Of a DNA stretch of 7,940 nt, positions 1 through 5,638 are shown in pieces (the stretch's first letter is position 1; every line of letters starts with the position of its first letter). Both the position numbers and the translations under genes were made by a program. The notes under the pieces are model-generated. The model searched no databases, was not told where the DNA came from, and saw nothing but the letters and a program-made list of their open reading frames with translations. The DNA is from an uncultured bacterium. Lineage in GTDB: Bacteria > Planctomycetota > Planctomycetia > Pirellulales > UBA1268. The stretch is from NCBI GenBank assembly GCA_937959175.1, contig CALGAS010000358.1:1-7940 (forward strand). The letters run 5' to 3'.

Positions 1-3000
1 GGCCGAGCAACACCGCGGTCGCCAGGCCGCGATCGGTCCGCGATGCCTGGCTGGTAGCCACGCCGCGAATGGTGACGCCTCCGTCGGCATCGGCCTCGAT
101 CCACGTCCGGATCGGTTCTCCGGCGGTGGCCTGCCACGCGGCATACCAGGCCTGTTCGCCTTCGGGCTGACCCCCGCCCGAGCGGCTGGCGGCGAAGGCG
201 GCAAGACGGCCCCGCCACCGCTGCGGCGCCGCCCGCACCGCCGCGGCCAGAGCCTCGTCGAGTCCCTGCCGCGCGTCCTTGCAGCGGCTCAGATAGGCCT
301 CGCGATCGAGCGGACGAGCCGGTTCGGAGACCCGGATGGCAAGACTGGAAGGGGTCTCGAGCGACCAGAACACCGGCCCGGCAGGCATCCCGAGAAGCCT
401 CGGCGGCTCCAGCCGGATCGGGCCACCGGCCGCGAATCGATCGGCCACCTGGCCGGCGAATACGACCAGGAGCGAGCGGGGCCAGCCGGTATCGTGGAGC
501 CGGAGCTGCCAGGCGTTGCCGCCCTGCGGCTCGGCTGTCACATCCCGCCCGTCGACACGGACATCGAACAGCCGCAGCCCTGCCGGCAGCCGGATCGTGA
601 CCTGGGGCTCGGACGCGATCAGGTCAAACCTCGCCAGGCCCCAGGCCCGACCCATGCCATCGATCGCCAGATCGACCGTGGTGAGCGGCCCGACCGAGCG
701 GTCGGTGACGGTCGCGACGGCGGCGTCCTCCTCTGAGCTCCCCGGCGACGGCGACGGCAGCGCACCAGAGCGTTCGTAGCGGGGTCCCTCCTCATCCGGG
801 CCGATCACCACCCGCGGTTCGGCAGGCTCGGCGGCCGTCGGGGCGTTCGGGATGACCAAGAGCGACCCCAGCTCATCGTCCACCCGCCAGGTGATCTCCA
901 GCGGGTGGGCAGCCAAGCCGACCCGGGCCACCGGCAGACGCCCCTGCCGCGCCGCCGCCACCGGGAGCACGGCATCGAGCTGGAAGTCATATCGGCCAGG
1001 CTCCGGCCGCTGCACCACGACGACGACCTGATCTGCCGCCGGCCGCGACCAGACGATCTCGATCCGCTCGTCCGCCGCCCGCTCGTCGCCCTGCCGGCCG
1101 AGCCTGACATCGTCGATGACCGCCGCGGGCGGCACCGTCACGGGGATTCGCCAGAGCGGCTGCTCGCCGGCATCGATCCGCGAGCGAAGCTCCATGGCGA
1201 CACGGTCGTCTCGGAAGGCGAGCTCGAGTGTTCCGTTGACCCGCGGCTGCCGCACCCGCCGGTGAACCGCGATCCGCGGCCGCAGGGTTGCCGAACCATC
1301 CAGGGCGGGAGCGACCGCGTCGTTTCGCCAGACCGCCGCGGTGGCAGCCCCATCCTCCGCTCGGGGCCGCACCAGCGACACGCCGGGGGGCAGTTCGGGG
1401 GAGGCCTCGAGGTCGGCAGCCGGCCTGAGCCGCACGGTTCGCACGTCGTTGGCAACATCCTCCAGCCAGGCCCATGGTGCGTCGAAGACACCGACCGGGT
1501 CGGCGAGGGGAAGTCGAAAACTGACCGTCAGCCGCCGCTGGCCCGGCCGAGGATCGGTGACGGCGAGGAGGTAGCGTCCGCCGCCGAGCGGGCTGAGCGT
1601 GGCGGCAGTGTCGCCGCCGAAAACTGGTTCGAGCGTCGGATCGGCCCGCAGCGTGAAGCGTCGCGGGATCACCCCCTCGCCCCCGACATCATACGTGGCG
1701 GTCAGCCGACATTCGTTCTCGAGCCAGTCGATGTCGTTGAAGCTCACCGCTGCCGGCGCGGTCGCCAGCAGCTCGACCTCGGGATCGATCGGCCGGACGA
1801 GTCGCACGGCATCAGCCCCCGAGACGTCGAACCACCCGTCCGCCTCGGCAGCCGGCAGCCATGGGCCGCCCTGCTCCCGCCGGTCGCACTGCCACGCCGT
1901 CGCCAGGGAGGCGTTCGCGGCGAGCCCCAGCCGCCCCTCCGTAGCCGGCGGCACGGCAACGGTGAAGACCTCGATCCCACCCTCCCGCCGGCGGGCGGGA
2001 ACGACCGCCAGTTCGACTCGGTACCGGCCTGCCACCGCGGCGACCAGCCGGCCGCTGGTGCGGTCGTCATCGACGGTGAGCGTCACGCCCGGCGGCGGCT
2101 CGGCCGGGATCTGCCAGCGACCGCCGACCCCCTGCTGATCGAGTGTCAGCGTGCCGCCACGATCGGCTTCGAGGTCGAGCAGCATCCGCCACCCCGCCGC
2201 ATCGAAGTCGGCAGTCAGCTCGGCGCTGAGAATCCTGACGGAGGCGGTTGCCTGAGTGGCTGCAAGGCGACGGAAGAGAGCCTCCGGTACCAGGGCCGTC
2301 CCTCCTTCACCCGCGTCAGTCACATACACCCGGACCGGTTCGGACTCGGCGGCGATCGCCGTTGTCGGAACCAGCGTGATCAATCCGGCCAGCACCGCCG
2401 CCGCCCGGGCCTGCGGCGTGGCGACGCGGCGACCGGCCGCCCAGCTCCCGATCAGACACCCCCAGAGCACGGCCCGGGCCAGCGTGTCCCAGGGGGCGAT
2501 CGTCCAGAGGGTCAGCAGGGCGGAAGCGGCGCAGGCAAGCAGGGCCGCGAGGCCGCTGCGGCGGCCCAGCAGCAGGGCGGCAAGGAACCCGCCGCAGCCC
2601 GCGAGTGTGGCCAGCGAGATGACGATTCGCCGACGCACCACGACCAGGCCGCGTGCGGGCGCCAGGCCATCAGCCACGTCAAGGCTGCGAAACCCGAGCT
2701 GCGCTGGAACGGCCGCCGCCGGTGACGACCCCGCGAGGAAGAGCCGGTCGGCCCAGCCGCGGTCCGACTCGGTGGCCAGTGGCATCGCGGGCACGAGTTC
2801 CGGCGGCAGCAGCAGGCTCACCTTCCTCTCCAAGACCGGCATGTCGATCGCGGCAACGATCGCACCGATCGACCACCAGCCGAACCGCGCATCCCGCCGC
2901 CCCGCCCCCTCGATGACCAGGGTGAGCCGCTCTCGCACGGGGGGCAAGGGCACGGTCAGGCCGCTGGCTCCCGCGTCGGATTCGATCCCGGAGACGGGCT

Positions 3001-5638
3001 GGCCGTCCACCAGCACCCGCTCGATCTGCAGGCCCGGCGGGAGCGTCATCATCGCCGTCGACCGCCCCTGGTTCTGGATGTCGAACGTCGTCTGCCACTC
3101 GATATCGCCCGACGCATGACACCAGCACTCGGTCATCTGTCGCCAGGCCCAGGCTCCGGCCGCCTCGGTCAGGGCCCGCGGCCGCAGCTCCGCGACCGCC
3201 CCCCCGTCGCGAAAGTCCTCCGGCGGACCGTATGACAGTTCGATCAAGTCGGGGGCGGCATCCGACAGGGGAGGGACTTCTCGCAGCCGGCGGTTGACCA
3301 GCCGTGGCCGCCGGCCGGCCTCGCCCCGCAGCCGGATCGTGCCGCCGGGTCGTTCAGCCGCCTCGACCCAGGCCAGGGGCAGGGGCAGGGGCGACGCGAG
3401 GGGCACGGTTCGCGTGGCCGTAAAGGAGACGGTCGCCGCCGTGGCCGGTCGCATTTCCACAAGCCACGACTCGGCCACGGCCCGCTCCGACCGCAACTCT
3501 CCCTGGGCCGCCTCGCCGGGGGGAAGCGGCTGGGCTGCCAACGACCCGCCGGCCGGCGTGATCAGCGACCAATCCAGGCCCGCCTCCATCGGCTCTGAGA
3601 AATGCACGACCACCGTGTCAAGTTCGCCGGCGACGGGCCGGCAGGTGAATCGAAACGACTCGGCGAGACGATCTTCGCGGCCGACAAGATCGACGCTGAC
3701 GTCGGCCTCGACTGGTGGTCGACGGCGGACAAGCCGCGCTCGCAGGTCGGCAGCTCGCGGTCCGGCTGGAACCCGCGCTCGAGGCGTCACCGGCCCGGCC
3801 AGGGCGGCCAGCCGGTTCGGCAGCCGGGCAAGGCCGAGGTTGCCCCGGGTCGCGTCCAGCACGGCGGTCGGCCCAACCTGGAGTTCGAGCATCGCCGTCT
3901 CCCGAGGAAACCGCACCATGTCCATCTCGGCGATTGCAAACTCGCCGCCAAGCGGAACGCCCGCCCGATGTCCTGTGATCCTGAGCCCCGTGTGCCGGCC
4001 GGGCGTAGCGGCTTCAACCAGCCCGATCCTGAGTTCACTGCCCCGCCGCGAGCGGACCACCCGCCATTCCAGCGGCCGGGCGGCCGCCGCCGACCCGCCC
4101 TCGTCACCGGCCGCGGTCCAGTCGACCGGCTCGACCGAGTCGATGAACCAGCCGGCCGCCACGTCCGCCGTCACACTGAAGACCCGGCCGGAGACCACCC
4201 CGATGTCGATCGCAGCCCGGCCCAGGACCGTGCCAGGTGCGATGTCGACCGCGGTCACGCGGGCGATCTCAGGCCTCGCCACGCGGTCGGCGAGCACCAC
4301 GCTGACGTCCGCCGTGGGAGTCTGGTGCTCGAGATAGTAAACCGCGGGCCGGATCCCGGCCGCCGGCGTCGGATCGGTCGCTTTCGGCAGCGGCCACCGA
4401 TCACCGACCGCCGCCGAGACCACCAGGCACTGCTCGGGCTCCAGCCGTTCGACCGCGGCCGTGGGATCGACGCGGAGCCGCGTTCCGCAGCCAGCCCAGC
4501 GTGCGAGCGTGGGCCGGAATGATGGCACCACCGTCGACACCCGGGGCGGGATCGCTCCGAGGCCGTGGATCTCGAGCGGCTGCGACGATCCGATGAGGTG
4601 CGGCGGCGGGACGATCGTCACGCGGCCGGCGGCGACCTCCCAGCCGACCTCCCGCCGGCCCGAGCCTGTGCCAGACGACACGCCGACGACCTGCATGCTC
4701 CCGGTGATGTCCAAGGCAAAGGGGGCGGGCGTCCAGGCGGCGGTCGGTTCGACCCGGGCCACCACCTCGGCCTGCTGGCCGACGACCGCCACGGCATTCC
4801 AAACGATCAGCGGCGGGGGGAGGCTGCTGCCATCACGAATGAAAAGTGGCAGCGTCGTCACAGCTGCCGTCGGCCCGCGGCTGATCCGCCAGCCGCCAGA
4901 CTCGTTGGCCGCCCGTTCAACGACGGCGACAGCGGCGGTCGTTCCAACCGGAACGGGCCGGCCGTCGGCCGGGAGTGTCAGTTCCAGATGAGTCCCCAGG
5001 GCCGGCAGCAGCGGGATCGCCAGCAGCGGACCGGCTGCCGAGGCCTGCGGTACCTGGAGGTGGCAGCGATAAATCCCCGGGCTGGTCGTTCGGATCGCAA
5101 GCCCGCCGTCCCGCCGCCGCACAGCCATCGTCTCGCCGGTACCTTCCGGTGTTCGGATCAGACAGCGGCCGGCGGTGACTCGGCCGAGCGGCATCTCCGC
5201 GGGCAGCCATCCGGCCGACGGCGGCACTTCAAACTCGAGACTCCCGACCAGGCTGCCGTCTGGCTGGCGGCGGAACTCGTAGTGGGCCCACGAGGCCACC
5301 GGCAGCCTCGGACGGGTGGCCGCGACACTCGGCCCCTTGATCGCCTCGTCAAAATCAGCCAGCGGCATCGGTACGTAGCGACCCGCCGCCAGGGGCACTT
5401 CCTGCATCGCGGCGGCCGGCACATGAACGCGAACAAAGCCAGGGTCGGCTTCTGCATGGCTGCTGCCGTCCCCCGATCCGGCATCGCGGAGAGACGAGTC
5501 GGCTGCCGCTCCCGGCGTCGGAGCGATCATCGGACGGGGATCGACCGCCGCCGCCGGCCATCCGCCCAGCACGATGGCGGCCCCGACGGCGGCTCCCGCA
5601 GCGAGCGCCCAGGACGGCTGCCGCACGGTCGCGGTCAT
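1..5638 (-). CDS. Gene B: giant exported two-module envelope protein, partial (3' end beyond left edge)
   Basis: I read this frame codon by codon from ATG 5638-5636 to the left edge: 1879 codons and no stop. The ATG is supported by a Shine-Dalgarno six bases upstream, the ATGA overlap with gene A and an immediate signal peptide. In order: signal peptide (1-31), a low-complexity Ala/Gly/Ser segment (32-65), beta-rich half B1 (66-1000), four predicted membrane helices (1005-1097), and beta-rich half B2 (1100 to at least 1879). Each half opens with a VRV[H/Y]V motif (69-73; 1102-1106) and carries an LP.GL...VDG motif (865-879; 1683-1697). A charged Pro/Ser linker (about 1612-1640) and a helical stretch (1785-1835) lie in B2. 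No enzyme motif is recognised. Likely roles (surface matrix, adhesion, scaffold) are speculation. Codon use is uniform and GC-ending except at residues 619-643, where the phase appears rotated. The architecture suggests fusion of two exported paralogues. Confidence 0.92.
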   Translation of the reverse strand, partial: MTATVRQPSWALAAGAAVGAAIVLGGWPAAAVDPRPMIAPTPGAAADSSLRDAGSGDGSSHAEADPGFVRVHVPAAAMQEVPLAAGRYVPMPLADFDEAIKGPSVAATRPRLPVASWAHYEFRRQPDGSLVGSLEFEVPPSAGWLPAEMPLGRVTAGRCLIRTPEGTGETMAVRRRDGGLAIRTTSPGIYRCHLQVPQASAAGPLLAIPLLPALGTHLELTLPADGRPVPVGTTAAVAVVERAANESGGWRISRGPTAAVTTLPLFIRDGSSLPPPLIVWNAVAVVGQQAEVVARVEPTAAWTPAPFALDITGSMQVVGVSSGTGSGRREVGWEVAAGRVTIVPPPHLIGSSQPLEIHGLGAIPPRVSTVVPSFRPTLARWAGCGTRLRVDPTAAVERLEPEQCLVVSAAVGDRWPLPKATDPTPAAGIRPAVYYLEHQTPTADVSVVLADRVARPEIARVTAVDIAPGTVLGRAAIDIGVVSGRVFSVTADVAAGWFIDSVEPVDWTAAGDEGGSAAAARPLEWRVVRSRRGSELRIGLVEAATPGRHTGLRITGHRAGVPLGGEFAIAEMDMVRFPRETAMLELQVGPTAVLDATRGNLGLARLPNRLAALAGPVTPRARVPAGPRAADLRARLVRRRPPVEADVSVDLVGREDRLAESFRFTCRPVAGELDTVVVHFSEPMEAGLDWSLITPAGGSLAAQPLPPGEAAQGELRSERAVAESWLVEMRPATAATVSFTATRTVPLASPLPLPLAWVEAAERPGGTIRLRGEAGRRPRLVNRRLREVPPLSDAAPDLIELSYGPPEDFRDGGAVAELRPRALTEAAGAWAWRQMTECWCHASGDIEWQTTFDIQNQGRSTAMMTLPPGLQIERVLVDGQPVSGIESDAGASGLTVPLPPVRERLTLVIEGAGRRDARFGWWSIGAIVAAIDMPVLERKVSLLLPPELVPAMPLATESDRGWADRLFLAGSSPAAAVPAQLGFRSLDVADGLAPARGLVVVRRRIVISLATLAGCGGFLAALLLGRRSGLAALLACAASALLTLWTIAPWDTLARAVLWGCLIGSWAAGRRVATPQARAAAVLAGLITLVPTTAIAAESEPVRVYVTDAGEGGTALVPEALFRRLAATQATASVRILSAELTADFDAAGWRMLLDLEADRGGTLTLDQQGVGGRWQIPAEPPPGVTLTVDDDRTSGRLVAAVAGRYRVELAVVPARRREGGIEVFTVAVPPATEGRLGLAANASLATAWQCDRREQGGPWLPAAEADGWFDVSGADAVRLVRPIDPEVELLATAPAAVSFNDIDWLENECRLTATYDVGGEGVIPRRFTLRADPTLEPVFGGDTAATLSPLGGGRYLLAVTDPRPGQRRLTVSFRLPLADPVGVFDAPWAWLEDVANDVRTVRLRPAADLEASPELPPGVSLVRPRAEDGAATAAVWRNDAVAPALDGSATLRPRIAVHRRVRQPRVNGTLELAFRDDRVAMELRSRIDAGEQPLWRIPVTVPPAAVIDDVRLGRQGDERAADERIEIVWSRPAADQVVVVVQRPEPGRYDFQLDAVLPVAAARQGRLPVARVGLAAHPLEITWRVDDELGSLLVIPNAPTAAEPAEPRVVIGPDEEGPRYERSGALPSPSPGSSEEDAAVATVTDRSVGPLTTVDLAIDGMGRAWGLARFDLIASEPQVTIRLPAGLRLFDVRVDGRDVTAEPQGGNAWQLRLHDTGWPRSLLVVFAGQVADRFAAGGPIRLEPPRLLGMPAGPVFWSLETPSSLAIRVSEPARPLDREAYLSRCKDARQGLDEALAAAVRAAPQRWRGRLAAFAASRSGGGQPEGEQAWYAAWQATAGEPIRTWIEADADGGVTIRGVATSQASRTDRGLATAVLLG
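2..2341 (-). other. Module B2 of gene B (second extracytoplasmic half), incomplete
   Basis: Residues 1100-1879. It opens with EPVRVYV (1100-1106) and LVPEALFRRL (1117-1126), which match the opening of B1. Later come DPVG (1380-1383), RPRIAVHRRVRQPRVNGTLE (1453-1472), the element VVVVQRPEPGRYDF (1539-1552) and the RLPAGL...VDG motif (1683-1697). DPVG and the segment after it run parallel to the DPLG segment at the beginning of the visible part of gene A. A charged/Pro-Ser linker lies at about 1612-1640. After the VDG motif comes a predicted helical region rich in Ala, Arg and Gln, then a hydrophobic stretch cut by the window edge. Confidence 0.6.
2348..2626 (-). other. Internal four-helix membrane cluster of gene B
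   Basis: Residues 1005-1097 hold four hydrophobic segments: about 1005-1024, 1030-1048, 1053-1068 and 1079-1097. The short loops after helix 1 (RRSG, 1026-1029) and helix 3 (RRVATPQAR, 1070-1078) are basic, hence cytoplasmic. With an even number of helices both flanking halves lie outside. Helices 1-3 resemble the C-terminal cluster of gene A. Helix 4 ends in AIA/AES (1094-1099), which looks like a signal-peptidase site directly before the start of half B2. The RRR at 1002-1004 on the outer side is against the usual charge rule. Confidence 0.75.
3374..3391 (-). repeat. Three tandem CCCCTG hexamers
   Basis: On the plus strand CAGGGG occurs three times in a row without mismatch; on the coding strand this reads as Pro-Leu repeats (PLPLPL, residues 750-755) in gene B. 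Gene A has a comparable PLPL in WPLPLEAAAF, so this may reflect a preferred protein motif rather than slippage alone. Confidence 0.8.
3710..3784 (-). other. Phase-rotated segment in gene B (probable pair of compensating indels)
   Basis: Residues 619-643. In the gene frame only 12 of 25 codons end in G or C, and 8 of 25 residues are Arg; the 19 codons just upstream have 18 ending in G or C. Read one base later, all 25 codons end in G or C, and the peptide (LERGFQPDRELP ... GLSAVDHQS) is far less Arg/Pro-biased. The simplest history is one extra base in the GG at 3783-3784 (plus strand) and one lost base at about 3709/3710. The overall frame is restored, so the gene stays open. Confidence 0.6.
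5546..5638 (-). other. Signal peptide of gene B
   Basis: Residues 1-31. The n-region is short with a single Arg (R6). An uninterrupted Ala/Gly/Val/Leu/Ile core runs from about W10 to G26, and a small-residue cleavage site lies at PAAA before VDP, with cleavage most likely after A31. There is no lipobox cysteine and no twin-arginine pair, so a Sec-type peptide is the simplest reading. It places half B1 outside the cytoplasmic membrane. Confidence 0.8.
5635..5638 (-). promoter_or_regulatory. ATGA stop/start overlap between genes A and B
   Basis: The TGA stop of gene A (5637-5635) overlaps the ATG of gene B (5638-5636) by two bases, forming ATGA. This is the usual arrangement for translational coupling. 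There is no room for a terminator or a separate promoter between the genes, so they are read from one message that starts beyond the right edge. Confidence 0.9.

Larger units (their letters stand above)
2639..5461 (-). other. Module B1 of gene B (first extracytoplasmic half)
   Basis: Residues 60-1000. It opens with FVRVHV (68-73) and YVPMPLADF (88-96). It includes a segment EADVSVDLVGREDRLAESF (645-663), an element with TRTVPL...PLPLPLAW (742-757), the LP.GL...VDG motif (866-879), and VLERKVSLLLPPELV (935-949) just before the membrane cluster. The last two elements have clear counterparts in gene A (RLP...VDG; VLERRFVWDVAVLPE). It is about 200 residues longer than B2 between the opening motif and the VDG motif. 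Confidence 0.6.

Noticed and set aside
2341..2440. A separate gene starting near the internal signal-peptide-like segment
   Set aside because: The frame is continuous with no stop upstream. I see no ATG suitably placed before the hydrophobic segment in this frame, and the nearby sequence reads well as a loop between helices. A GTG start cannot be fully excluded, but one long protein is simpler.
905..2725. A 606-codon plus-strand open frame, and similar ones at 3602-4522 and 4565-5791
   Set aside because: They share the exact codon boundaries of gene B on the opposite strand. They stay open simply because gene B rarely uses TTA, CTA or TCA. Their products are Arg/Pro/Gly/His-rich with no domain character.
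3294..4337. A 347-codon plus-strand open frame, and another of 287 codons at 2256-3119
   Set aside because: Products are Ser/Arg/Thr/Pro-rich, as expected of a random GC-rich frame, and they lie over convincing beta-rich coding sequence of gene B.
4917..5210. Short minus-strand open frames inside gene B (also 3787-4107, 2679-3128, 987-1475)
   Set aside because: They are in other frames than gene B, have Arg/Pro/Gly-rich products and lack ribosome sites. The gene B frame has better codon use throughout, apart from the short rotated segment.
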